This document shows, in pieces, positions 16,402 to 23,814 of a DNA stretch of 64,000 nt (position 1 is the first letter of the stretch; each line of letters starts with the position of its first letter). This DNA comes from Quadrisphaera sp. DSM 44207 (GTDB taxonomy: Bacteria; Actinomycetota; Actinomycetes; Actinomycetales; Quadrisphaeraceae). Location of the stretch: assembly GCF_900101335.1 (NCBI RefSeq), contig NZ_FNKA01000002.1, positions 434,001 to 498,000 of the forward strand, read 5' to 3'. The position numbers were made by a program, and so were the translations under genes. The notes under the pieces were generated by a model. It did no database searches and was not told where the DNA came from. It worked only from the letters and a program-made list of their open reading frames with translations.

Positions 16402-18270
16402 TCACCGGGCCTCGTACCGCTCGCGGCGCACGGTGGCGCGGCGGCCGCGGATGATGCTGCCGCGCAGGGCGCGCACCACCTCGTCGGCGGTCGACTCCGG
16501 CACCTCCACGAGGGAGAACCGGTCGGCGATCTCCACCGCGCCGATCTCCCGGCCGCTGACCGGCGACTCGTTCGCGATCGCCCCGACGAGGTCCTGCGGC
16601 CGGATCCCCGCCGCCCTGCCGAGCCCGATGAACAGCCGCGTGGTGCTGTCCGAGCGCCCGCGCCCGCGGCCGGCCACGCGGGGGCGGGCACCGCCCGCCC
16701 GCTCGGAGGCGGCCCGGTGCGGGGTGCCCGCGCGCGGCGGGCGGGCGCCCAGCGCGGGCGCCGCGCCGCGCTGCGTCGCCTCCGGGATCTCCACGTCGTC
16801 CTCGGGGCTCCCGCCGCCCGCAGCGGCCAGGGCGAGGGCGGCGGCGGCGACGTCGAGCAGCGCCTCGCGCTCCACAGCGTCCAGGCTCCCGTGCAGGCTC
16901 CCGTCCCGGCCCTCGGCCTCGGCCACGGACGCCGCCAGCTCCCGGTAGGGGCCCAGGCCCGCGCGGGCGCCGGCGCTCGCGCCGTCCGTGCGCACCGCCT
17001 CCACGAGCGCGGCGCGGGTGCGCCGCAGCCGCGCCGCGCGCAGGTCCTCCACCGAGGGCACGCGGTGCACCGGGATGCGCTGGCCCGTGGCCCGCTCGAT
17101 CGCCGCGAGGGCCCGCCGCTCGCGCGGCTCCGCCAGAGTGATCGCCACGCCCTCGCGCCCGCCGCGGCCGACGCGGCCGATGCGGTGCACGTACGACTCG
17201 GGCGCCGCGGGCACGCCGTAGTTGACGACGTGGGTCAGGTGCTCCACGTCCAGGCCCCGCGCGGCCACGTCCGTGGCCACGAGGAGGTCGGCGGTGCGGC
17301 TGCGCAGGCGGCCCATCACGCGGTCGCGCTGCTCCTGGCTCATCCCCCCGTGCAGCGCCTCCGCCCGGTGCCCGCGCGCCCCGAGCACCTCGGCGAGCTC
17401 GTCGACCTCGCCGCGGCTGCGGCAGAAGACGATGGCCGCGGCGGGCGCCTCGACGTCCAGCACCCGGCCCAGCGCCGCCGCGCGGTGCGGGCGGGCGACG
17501 ACGTAGGCGCTCTGGCGCACCAGGGGCGCCTCGCCCGCGGCGGGCGCCTCCCGCGCCACGCGCAGCTGGACGGGGTCGCGCAGGTGCTGGCGCGCGATGC
17601 CGTCGATGCGCGGCGGCATCGTGGCCGAGAAGAGCAGGGTCTGCCGCTGCTCGGGCGTCGCCTGCAGGATCGCCTCGATGTCCTCGGCGAAGCCCATGTC
17701 GAGCATCTCGTCGGCCTCGTCGAGGACGACGACGCGCACGGCGTCCAGGCGCAGCGAGCCCCGGCGCAGGTGGTCCAGCGCCCGGCCGGGGGTGGCGACG
17801 ACGACGTCCACGCCCGCGCGCAGGGCCCGCAGCTGGGAGGTGATCGCCTGCCCGCCGTAGACGGCCAGCACCCGCACGCGAAGGCGCTGCCCGTAGCGCT
17901 GCACGGCCTCGGCGACCTGGATCGCCAGCTCGCGGGTGGGTACGAGCACGAGCGCGGACGGCGCGCCCTCCTCGGCCCGCTGCGGCCCGCCCTCGGTGAT
18001 CCGCTGCAGCAGGGGCAGCGCGAACGCGGCGGTCTTGCCCGTGCCGGTGGCCGCCTGGCCGACGACGTCGCGGCCGGTGAGCAGCACGGGCACGGCCTCG
18101 GTCTGGATCGGCGTCGGCTCCTCGTAGCCGAGCCCGGCCAGCGCCTCGAGCAGCTCCGGGCGCAGGCCGAGGTCCGCGAAGCGGCCTGCGGCGGCTCCCG
18201 TGGCAGCTCCCGCGGCGGCTCCCGCGGCGCTCGCGGGGGTCGACGGGTCGGGGACGGCCGGGGCGCTCAT
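16402..18270 (-). CDS. DEAD-box ATP-dependent RNA helicase (DeaD/CsdA type)
   Basis: 622 residues. Q motif and motif I (PTPIQTEAVPVLL, AATGTGKTAAF) lie near residues 50-80, VLDEADEML near 172, SATMPPR near 206, and the C-terminal helicase motifs ATDVAARGLDVE and HRIGRVGRGGREG near 330-365. A C-terminal DbpA/CsdA-type RNA-binding domain follows at about 545-615 (TTRLFIGLGRAAGI, RFSLVEVPESTADEV), with a flexible Gly/Arg segment before it. It unwinds structured RNA during ribosome assembly and cold adaptation. A three-codon mini-ORF (ATG at 18278, stop overlapping the start) with its own Shine-Dalgarno GGGGAGG precedes the ATG. Confidence 0.92.
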   Translation of the reverse strand: MSAPAVPDPSTPASAAGAAAGAATGAAAGRFADLGLRPELLEALAGLGYEEPTPIQTEAVPVLLTGRDVVGQAATGTGKTAAFALPLLQRITEGGPQRAEEGAPSALVLVPTRELAIQVAEAVQRYGQRLRVRVLAVYGGQAITSQLRALRAGVDVVVATPGRALDHLRRGSLRLDAVRVVVLDEADEMLDMGFAEDIEAILQATPEQRQTLLFSATMPPRIDGIARQHLRDPVQLRVAREAPAAGEAPLVRQSAYVVARPHRAAALGRVLDVEAPAAAIVFCRSRGEVDELAEVLGARGHRAEALHGGMSQEQRDRVMGRLRSRTADLLVATDVAARGLDVEHLTHVVNYGVPAAPESYVHRIGRVGRGGREGVAITLAEPRERRALAAIERATGQRIPVHRVPSVEDLRAARLRRTRAALVEAVRTDGASAGARAGLGPYRELAASVAEAEGRDGSLHGSLDAVEREALLDVAAAALALAAAGGGSPEDDVEIPEATQRGAAPALGARPPRAGTPHRAASERAGGARPRVAGRGRGRSDSTTRLFIGLGRAAGIRPQDLVGAIANESPVSGREIGAVEIADRFSLVEVPESTADEVVRALRGSIIRGRRATVRRERYEAR

Positions 18271-18300
18271 GCCCCCATGGTCCTCCCCGGCGCCGACGGC

Positions 18301-18315
18301 GGCCCGTCGCGGGCC
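18301..18315 (-). terminator. Small hairpin between cysteine dioxygenase and helicase genes
   Basis: GGCCCG at 18301-18306 pairs with CGGGCC at 18310-18315 around a 3-nt loop. It may separate the riboswitch-controlled dioxygenase from the helicase; the evidence is weak. Confidence 0.35.
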
Positions 18316-18324
18316 GCTGCCGCG

Positions 18325-18753
18325 TCAGCCGCCGGTGCTCGTGCGCACGTGGATGCTCACGGCCGGCTGCGGGCCGTCGTTGCGCACGCTGTGGCGGGCG
18401 CCCGGTTCCAGCGCGGCCACGCAGCCGGTGCCCAGGTGCAGCTCCACCGGCCGCTCGTGCTCGTCGAGGGCGCTCTCGACGAGCGTGCCGCGCACCACCG
18501 CCAGGGCCGCCGCGGTGCTGCCGTGGTCGTGCAGGTCGCTCGCCTGCCCGGGCAGCCACGTGGACAGCCACACCTCCACGCCCGGGGGACCGGGCAGGCG
18601 GGTGACCACCCGCTGCTGCTCGTCGAACCGGACGGCGGGCTGCCACAGGGACTCGCGGGCGGCCAGGTCGAGGGCCAGCCCGGTCAGCAGGCGGTGGGCA
18701 GGGCTGGTGCGCTCGGCACCGCCGGGTCTGCTCAGACTCACGGGAACGCTCAC
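18325..18753 (-). CDS. Cysteine dioxygenase (cupin, type I)
   Basis: 142 residues. The cupin iron site is visible: LHDHGS with His75 and His77, and a third ligand candidate His121 in GARHSV. WLPGQASDLHDHG fits bacterial cysteine dioxygenases, which oxidise cysteine to cysteine sulfinate. It is shorter than mammalian CDO but close to small actinobacterial members. GTG at 18753 is chosen for GGAGGAG immediately upstream, and this Shine-Dalgarno touches the closing stem of a SAM-class riboswitch at 18761-18850. Regulation by SAM fits a role in disposing of sulfur amino acids or balancing cysteine. Confidence 0.8.
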   Translation of the reverse strand: MSVPVSLSRPGGAERTSPAHRLLTGLALDLAARESLWQPAVRFDEQQRVVTRLPGPPGVEVWLSTWLPGQASDLHDHGSTAAALAVVRGTLVESALDEHERPVELHLGTGCVAALEPGARHSVRNDGPQPAVSIHVRTSTGG

Positions 18754-18760
18754 GTCTCCT

Positions 18761-18850
18761 CCATCGGCCCCGGCGGGAGCACCCGCGCCTGCGCTCGCAG
18801 AGGGTTGCTGCGGCGTCGACGAGCCGGGTCTCTCGGCCGCTCTGGATGGC
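18761..18850 (-). promoter_or_regulatory. SAM riboswitch (S-box/SAM-IV clan)
   Basis: On the minus strand the RNA reads CCATCCAGAGCGGC, then CGAGAGACCCGGCTCG, then TCGACGCCGCAGCAACC. This follows the S-box core AGAG-GGC-GAGGGAC-GGC-CGATGA-GC-GGCAACC almost base for base. P1 is CCATC (18845-18849) with GATGG (18761-18765). P2 is GCGGC/GCCGC with an inner CGAG/CTCG stem, and P3 includes CTGCG/CGCAG followed by GGGTGCT. The 3' strand of P1 abuts GGAGGAG, so control is probably at translation initiation. The short segment after GGTGCT leaves SAM-I versus SAM-IV or a hybrid open. Confidence 0.85.
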
Positions 18851-18858
18851 GTCCGGCC

Positions 18859-18887
18859 ACGGTAGCCGATGGTCAACGAAGCGCAAA
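18859..18887 (-). promoter_or_regulatory. Promoter for the SAM riboswitch / cysteine dioxygenase
   Basis: On the minus strand TTTGCG (18882-18887) and TACCGT (18859-18864) are 17 nt apart. The predicted start lies a few nt before riboswitch P1. Confidence 0.55.
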
Positions 18888-18966
18888 GCCCGCTCATCGG
18901 ACGCGGCGCCGGGGCGCTCGTGGCCGCAGGTGCGCCCCTGAGGGGATCCGTTCGCCGCAGGTGCGG

Positions 18967-18972
18967 TACCGT
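18967..18972 (+). promoter_or_regulatory. Leaderless-type -10 for the TOBE regulator
   Basis: TACCGT lies 7 nt before GTG 18980, with no Shine-Dalgarno between. Confidence 0.6.
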
Positions 18973-18979
18973 CCGCGGC

Positions 18980-19387
18980 GTGCCCACCTTCCGCATCCGC
19001 GAGGCGGCAGCCCTGCTCGGCGTCTCGGACGACACCCTGCGCCGCTGGGCGGACGCCGGCCGGCTGGCCGCGAGCACCGGTCCCGACGGGCGCCTCGTCG
19101 TCGACGGCGCGCAGCTGGCGGCCTTCGCCGGGGAGCTGGCGGTCGCGCCGCCGGCCGTCGGCCCCATCGCGGGGGGCTCGGCCCGCAACCGGTTCCCGGG
19201 CCTGGTCACGCGCGTGGTGCGCGACGGCGTCATGGCCCAGGTGGAGCTGCAGGCCGGGCCGCACCGCGTGGTCTCCCTCATGAGCCGGGAGGCCGCGGAC
19301 GAGCTCGGCCTGGAGCCCGGCGTCCTGGCGGTGGCGGCCGTGAAGTCGACCGCGGTCGTCGTCGAGGTCCCGGCAGGTCCGCGGTGA
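18980..19387 (+). CDS. MerR-like HTH plus TOBE domain protein (molybdate-responsive regulator candidate)
   Basis: 135 residues. The N-terminus is an excisionase/MerR-type helix-turn-helix (FRIREAAALLGVSDDTLRRWADAG, about residues 3-27). The C-terminal half is a single TOBE/molybdenum-pterin-binding domain, NRFPGLVTRVVRDGVMAQVEL and SREAADELGLEPGVLAVAAVKSTAVVVEV. Such proteins usually stand directly in front of modABC, as here, and are thought to bind molybdate and regulate the transporter. GTG 18980 is chosen from the TACCGT hexamer 7 nt upstream and the length of known homologues. Confidence 0.82.
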   Translation: MPTFRIREAAALLGVSDDTLRRWADAGRLAASTGPDGRLVVDGAQLAAFAGELAVAPPAVGPIAGGSARNRFPGLVTRVVRDGVMAQVELQAGPHRVVSLMSREAADELGLEPGVLAVAAVKSTAVVVEVPAGPR

Positions 19388-19413
19388 CGGCGACCGCGCC
19401 TCGACCTGCCGCG

Positions 19414-19467
19414 ACCGGCCGGACCGGTTGGACCGGCTGGACCGGCTGGACCGGCTGGACCGGCTGG
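19414..19467. repeat. 9-bp tandem repeat, six copies
   Basis: ACCGGCTGG units run from 19414 to 19467 (first copy ACCGGCCGG, second ACCGGTTGG, then four identical). They fill the gap between the TOBE gene and modA and run straight into the inverted-repeat element. Confidence 0.85.
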
Positions 19468-19546
19468 TGATCATGGGCGACGTGCGCGTGATCATGGGCG
19501 ACGTGCAGCCTGATCGCCGCGCGACCTGCACCTCGCCCATGATCAC
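19467..19546. repeat. Direct and inverted repeat element in front of modA
   Basis: A 19-bp word GTGATCATGGGCGACGTGC occurs at 19467-19485 and again, 21 bp later, at 19488-19506 (extended by AG to 19508). Its reverse complement, with one mismatch, lies at 19526-19546. The last two copies form a 21-bp stem with a 17-nt loop. The candidate modA start codon ATG 19539 lies inside the right arm. Confidence 0.85.
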
Positions 19547-20450
19547 GGGCAGGAGGGGGCGCGGGAGGGGGCGCAGGAGGGGGCACGGGTCGGCTGCCCG
19601 GGCGGTTCCCGGGGCGGTCGTCGGGGGGGTCGTCGGGCTTCTCGCGCTCGCCGGGTGCTCCGGCGCGGCGCCGGGGACGCCGGCGGGGACGCCGGCGGGG
19701 ACGCCGGCGGGGACGACATCGGGGACGGGGACCTCGGCGACCTCGGCGACCAGCCCGGCGGCGTCGTCGGCCGCGGCGGAGCAGGAGGTCACGGTGCTGG
19801 CGGCGGCGAGCCTGCGGGAGTCGTTCACCGCCATCGGGGAGCAGCTGGAGGAGCGCTCGCCCGGCCTGAGCGTGCGCTTCAGCTTCGCGGCCAGCTCCGA
19901 GGTCGCGCAGCAGGTCCTCGCCGGGGCCCCGGCGGACGTGATCGCCACCGCCAGCCCGGAGCCGCTGCAGCCGGTGCTGGACGCGGGCGCGGCCACCGAC
20001 CCGGCCGTCGTCGCCCGCAACCGCCTGCAGGTCGCCGTCCCCGCGCACGACCCCGCCGGCGTCGCGTCGCTGGCCGACCTCGCCCGTCCCGAGGTGGCGG
20101 TGGCGCTGTGCCAGCCGCAGGTGCCCTGCGGCGCCCTGGCGCGGCGCGTGCTCGCCGAGGCCGGCGTCGCCGTGACACCGGTGACCGAGGAGCCCGACGT
20201 GCGGGCCGCCCTCACCAAGGTCGTGCTCGGCGAGGTCGACGCCGCCCTCGTCTACGCCACCGACGTGCGGGCCGCGGGCGACGACGTGCGCGGCGTCGAG
20301 GTGCCCGCGGGCCTGGACGCCACGACCGCCTACCCCGTCGCTCTCGTCCCCGACGGGCCCTCGCCCGAGGGCGGGCGCGCCTTCGTGGACGCCGTGCTCT
20401 CCCCCGAGGGGCAGCAGGTGCTCGCCGACGCGGGCTTCGCCCCGCCGTGA
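19539..20450 (+). CDS. modA: Molybdate ABC transporter substrate-binding lipoprotein
   Basis: 303 residues. A very basic n-region (RRGRGRGRRRGHG, encoded by AGGAGGGGGCGC-type repeats) leads to a hydrophobic core and lipobox LAGC. A Thr/Ser/Ala-rich linker built on GTPAGTPAG repeats follows. The mature domain is ModA-like: VTVLAAASLRESFTAIG, FSFAASSEVAQQVLAGAPADVIATA, VALCQPQVPCGALARRVL and DAALVYATDVRAAGDDV. ATG 19539 is the nearest usable start but lies in an inverted repeat; GTG 19503 is an alternative. It overlaps modB by GTGA. Confidence 0.85.
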   Translation: MITGRRGRGRGRRRGHGSAARAVPGAVVGGVVGLLALAGCSGAAPGTPAGTPAGTPAGTTSGTGTSATSATSPAASSAAAEQEVTVLAAASLRESFTAIGEQLEERSPGLSVRFSFAASSEVAQQVLAGAPADVIATASPEPLQPVLDAGAATDPAVVARNRLQVAVPAHDPAGVASLADLARPEVAVALCQPQVPCGALARRVLAEAGVAVTPVTEEPDVRAALTKVVLGEVDAALVYATDVRAAGDDVRGVEVPAGLDATTAYPVALVPDGPSPEGGRAFVDAVLSPEGQQVLADAGFAPP

Positions 20451-21325
20451 GCCCGCCTCCCGCGCGCACCGCCGCCCAGCCCGCCGCCCAGCCCGCCGCC
20501 CGACCCGAGGCGCGCCAGCGCGCCGTGCCGGCGCTGCTCGGCGTCCCGGCGGCCGTCGCGGCCGCGCTGCTGCTGCTGCCGCTGGCGGGCCTGCTCGCCG
20601 TCACCCCCTGGTCGCGCCTGACCGCCCTGCTCTCGGCGCCCGACGTCCTGGCGGCCCTGCGCCTGTCCGTGCTCACCGCCACCACCGCCACGGTGCTCGC
20701 GACGCTGCTGGGGGTGCCGCTGGCGTGGGTGCTCGCGCGCGGGTCCTTCCGCGGCCTGGCGCTGCTGCGCGCGCTCGTCACGCTCCCCCTCGTGCTGCCG
20801 CCCGTCGTCGGCGGCATCGCCCTCCTCCTCGCCTACGGGCGGGCAGGGGTGGTCGGCGAGCCGCTGCGCGCCCTGACCGGGATCACGCTGCCCTTCACGA
20901 CCGCGGCCGTCGTCCTCGCGCAGGTGTTCGTGGCCATGCCCTTCCTCGTCGTCGCCGTCGAGGGGGCCCTGCGCGCCGCCGACCGGGGCCTGGAGGAGGC
21001 CGCGGCCACCCTGGGGGCCGGCCGCCTGGCGGTGCTGCGGCGCGTGACCCTGCCGCTGCTGGCGCCGTCCGCGGCCGCCGGGGCCGTGCTGTGCTGGGCG
21101 CGCGCGCTCGGGGAGTTCGGCGCGACCATCACCTTCGCGGGCAACCTGCCGGGCACCACGCAGACGCTCAGCTCCGCCGCCTACCTCGCGCTGCAGACCG
21201 ACCCGGACGCCGCGGTCGCCCTCAGCCTGGTGCTGCTGGCCGTGTCCGCCGGCGTGCTGGCGCTGCTGCGGGCGCACTGGCTGCGGCCCCTGACGAGCCG
21301 CTCCGCGGACGCGCGGGCGGTGTGA
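20447..21325 (+). CDS. modB: Molybdate ABC transporter permease
   Basis: 292 residues with five or six membrane segments. The binding-protein-dependent transport signature is in LEEAAATLGAGRLAVLRRVTLPLL (EAA loop), followed by GAVLCWARALGEFGATITFAGN, highly typical of ModB. The N-terminus has a Pro/Ala-rich extension of about 20 residues before the first helix. GTG 20447 overlaps the modA stop and the 3' end overlaps modC by GTGA. It forms the membrane channel for molybdate or tungstate uptake. Confidence 0.92.
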   Translation: MSPPPARTAAQPAAQPAARPEARQRAVPALLGVPAAVAAALLLLPLAGLLAVTPWSRLTALLSAPDVLAALRLSVLTATTATVLATLLGVPLAWVLARGSFRGLALLRALVTLPLVLPPVVGGIALLLAYGRAGVVGEPLRALTGITLPFTTAAVVLAQVFVAMPFLVVAVEGALRAADRGLEEAAATLGAGRLAVLRRVTLPLLAPSAAAGAVLCWARALGEFGATITFAGNLPGTTQTLSSAAYLALQTDPDAAVALSLVLLAVSAGVLALLRAHWLRPLTSRSADARAV

Positions 21326-22437
21326 GCGGCCTGCGGACGAGCGGTCCGCAGCTGAGCGGCCTGCGCGTGCGCGCCGGCGTGCGCGCCGGCGGCTTCGACC
21401 TCGACGCGGAGCTGGCCGCCGCGCCCGGGGAGGTGGTCGCCGTGGTGGGCCCGAACGGCGCCGGCAAGACCACGCTGCTGCGGGTCCTGGCCGGGCTGCG
21501 CCCCCTGGACGCCGGGCGGGTGGAGCTGGACGGCGCCGTGCTCGACGACCCGGGCGCGGGCGCGTTCGTGCCGCCGCCGCAGCGGCGGGTGGGCCTGGTC
21601 TTCCAGGACCACCGGCTCTTCCCGCACCTGAGCGTGCGCGACAACGTCGCCTTCGCGGCCCGCTCGCGCGGCGCCGGGCGCCGGGCCGCCCGCGCGGCCG
21701 CGCAGCCCTGGCTCGAGCGGCTGGACCTGACCGCCCTGGCCGCCCGCCGGCCGGCGCAGCTGTCCGGCGGGCAGGCGCAGCGCGTCGCCCTCGCGCGGGC
21801 GCTGTCGGCCGAGCCCCGCCTGCTGCTGCTCGACGAGCCGCTGTCGGCGCTGGACGCCAGCACGCGCCTGCAGGTGCGCGCGACCCTGCGCGCGCACCTG
21901 GCGCACCTGGACGGCCCCAGCCTGCTCGTCACGCACGACCCCGTCGAGGCGGTGGTGCTCGCCGACCGCGTCGTCGTCCTCGAGGGCGGCCGGGTGGTGC
22001 AGGACGACGCCCCCGCCGTGCTGGCGCGCCGTCCCGCGACCCCCTACGTGGCGCGGCTGGTTGGCCTGAACCTGCTGGCCGGGCGGGCCGCGCCGGACGG
22101 CGCGGGCGGGGCCGTGGTGGACCTGGAGGACGGCGGGCGCCTGCTCGCCTCCCCCGCCGGGCCGGCGCCCGCGGGCCGGGTGCTCGTGGCGCTGCGCCCG
22201 AGCGCGGTGGCCGTGCACACGGCCCCGCCCGAGGGCTCCAGCCCGCGCAACCGCTGGCGCGGGACGGTCACCGCGCTCGAGCCGCTGCCCGACCGCGTGC
22301 GCCTGCAGGTGGCCGGCCCTCCGGAGGTGCTCGTCGACCTCACCGCCGCCGCGGTCGCGGACCTGGGCCTGCGCGCGGGCTCGCCGGTGTGGCTGACCGC
22401 CAAGGCCACGGAGGTCGACGTCTACCCGGCGCCGTGA
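21322..22437 (+). CDS. modC: Molybdate ABC transporter ATP-binding protein
   Basis: 371 residues. Walker A GPNGAGKTTLL near residue 43, Q-loop VFQDHRLFPHLSVRDNV near 93, signature LSGGQAQRVALARAL near 150, Walker B LLLLDEPLSALD near 171 and switch His in LVTHDP near 206. A C-terminal TOBE/Mop domain at about 290-371 (SSPRNRWRGTVTALEPL) binds oxyanion and is the mark of ModC rather than a general importer ATPase. It is the last gene of modABC. No molybdenum-cofactor gene is in the window. Confidence 0.92.
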   Translation: MSGLRTSGPQLSGLRVRAGVRAGGFDLDAELAAAPGEVVAVVGPNGAGKTTLLRVLAGLRPLDAGRVELDGAVLDDPGAGAFVPPPQRRVGLVFQDHRLFPHLSVRDNVAFAARSRGAGRRAARAAAQPWLERLDLTALAARRPAQLSGGQAQRVALARALSAEPRLLLLDEPLSALDASTRLQVRATLRAHLAHLDGPSLLVTHDPVEAVVLADRVVVLEGGRVVQDDAPAVLARRPATPYVARLVGLNLLAGRAAPDGAGGAVVDLEDGGRLLASPAGPAPAGRVLVALRPSAVAVHTAPPEGSSPRNRWRGTVTALEPLPDRVRLQVAGPPEVLVDLTAAAVADLGLRAGSPVWLTAKATEVDVYPAP

Positions 22438-22504
22438 CCGCGGGCGGCGCGCCGCTCCCGGGGCGCGGGTCGCGCCCGAGGGGACGGCTTGGCACAGTGG
22501 CGCG

Positions 22505-22705
22505 ATGAGCGCAGGAGACGAGGACGTGCGCCTCGACGCCAGCGAGGTCGACCCCGACGCCGGCGCGACCGCCCAGCTGCCCGGCTACGCCGCTGCCGAC
22601 CGGACGGCGCCCGGCGAGGGCGCGGTCGCCGGGCCGGGGGACCCGTCGCAGGAGCCGCCCGTCGGCCCGCCCGCCCAGGACGCCACCACCCCCGGAGGAG
22701 CCTGA
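22505..22705 (+). CDS. Small acidic, Pro/Ala-rich protein of unknown function
   Basis: 66 residues, rich in Asp, Glu, Ala, Gly and Pro with no hydrophobic segment ([20 protein letters not shown]). It is likely real: the ATG follows CACAGT by 6 nt in the leaderless layout, and its stop overlaps the next ATG (TGATG). The end also carries GGAGGAG, the Shine-Dalgarno of the PEBP gene. Probably disordered; no family recognised. Confidence 0.5.
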   Translation: MSAGDEDVRLDASEVDPDAGATAQLPGYAAADRTAPGEGAVAGPGDPSQEPPVGPPAQDATTPGGA

Positions 22706-23241
22706 TGGACCTCGATCGACCGCTCGCCCCACACCCGTACGAGCTGCTGCCCACCGTCCCGTCGTTCGACGTGCGCAGCGACGACGTCGCCGACGGGCAG
22801 CCCCTGGCGGAGCGGCACTCGGCGGCCGCGGGCAGCACCTCCCCGCACCTGGCGTGGAGCGGCCTGCCCGAGGGCACCCGCAGCATCGTCGTCAACGTCT
22901 TCGACCCCGACGCGCCCACGCCCGCGGGGTTCTGGCACTGGACGGTCGTGGGCATCCCCGCGTCCGTGACGCAGCTGCCCACCGGCGCGGGCGCCGAGGA
23001 CGGCTCGGGCCTGCCCGAGGGCGCCTTCAGCGTGCGCAACGACATGAGCACCCCCGGCTTCACCGGCGCCGCCCCGCCGGCCGGGGACCGCCCGCACCGG
23101 TACTTCTTCGCGGTGCACGCCCTCGACACCGACGACCTCGGCGTCGACGCCTCCGCCTCCCCGACGGTCGTGGCCTTCTCGATGCTGGGGCACACCCTGG
23201 CGCGGGCGGTGCTCGCGCCGACCTACCAGATCCCCGGGTGA
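22705..23241 (+). CDS. YbhB/YbcL-family phosphatidylethanolamine-binding-like protein
   Basis: 178 residues. PEBP motifs: [28 protein letters not shown] at about residues 46-73, [10 protein letters not shown], then [29 protein letters not shown]. The DPDAP and GxxPP-PHRY(F) motifs line the anion-binding pocket. The bacterial role is unclear. ATG 22705 overlaps the upstream small ORF stop and is preceded by GGAGGAG. Overlaps the YbaK-like gene by GTGA. Confidence 0.9.
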   Translation: MDLDRPLAPHPYELLPTVPSFDVRSDDVADGQPLAERHSAAAGSTSPHLAWSGLPEGTRSIVVNVFDPDAPTPAGFWHWTVVGIPASVTQLPTGAGAEDGSGLPEGAFSVRNDMSTPGFTGAAPPAGDRPHRYFFAVHALDTDDLGVDASASPTVVAFSMLGHTLARAVLAPTYQIPG

Positions 23242-23798
23242 GCGTCCCCACCGCGCCGGGCGACCTGCCCTGGCAGCCGGCGCGCGAGCGGCCCGACCTG
23301 CTCGCGCCGCCGGTGGCCGCCGCGCTGTCCGCCTGGGAGCACGGCGGCGCCGTCGTGGTCGCCGCCATCGACCCCGCGGTCGCGGACACCGCCGCGCTCG
23401 TGACCGCCCACGCCGTCCCGGCGTCCGCGTGCGCGAACTGCGTGGTGGTCGCCGGACGGCGCGGGGAGGCGGAGCGCCTGGCGGCGTGCGTGGTGCTCGC
23501 CACGACCCGCACCGACGTCAACGGGCTCGTGCGCCGCGCGCTGGACGCCCGCAAGGCGTCCTTCGCGCCCCAGGAGCGGGCGGTGGCCGCGACCGGCATG
23601 GAGCACGGCGGCATCACCCCGGTCGGCCTGCCCGGCGGCTGGCGCCTGCTCGTGGACGCCGCGGTGGCGGCCGAGCCGGTCGTGGTCGTCGGGTCGGGGC
23701 TGCGCCGCTCGAAGCTGGCCCTGCCCGGCGCCCTGGTCGCGGCGCTGCCGGGCGCCGAGGTCGTGCCCGGCCTCGGTCAGCCGGTCCCCGCGGCCTGA
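23238..23798 (+). CDS. YbaK/EbsC-family aminoacyl-tRNA editing protein
   Basis: 186 residues. YbaK/ProX-type deacylase features: [42 protein letters not shown] (with the conserved Lys), and [15 protein letters not shown], the Gly-rich substrate loop typical of this fold. Members hydrolyse mischarged Cys-tRNA(Pro) or Ala-tRNA(Pro). It is coupled to the PEBP gene and convergent with the TrmH gene 16 bp away. Confidence 0.85.
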   Translation: MSVPTAPGDLPWQPARERPDLLAPPVAAALSAWEHGGAVVVAAIDPAVADTAALVTAHAVPASACANCVVVAGRRGEAERLAACVVLATTRTDVNGLVRRALDARKASFAPQERAVAATGMEHGGITPVGLPGGWRLLVDAAVAAEPVVVVGSGLRRSKLALPGALVAALPGAEVVPGLGQPVPAA

Positions 23799-23814
23799 GC
23801 CCCCCTCACCGTGG

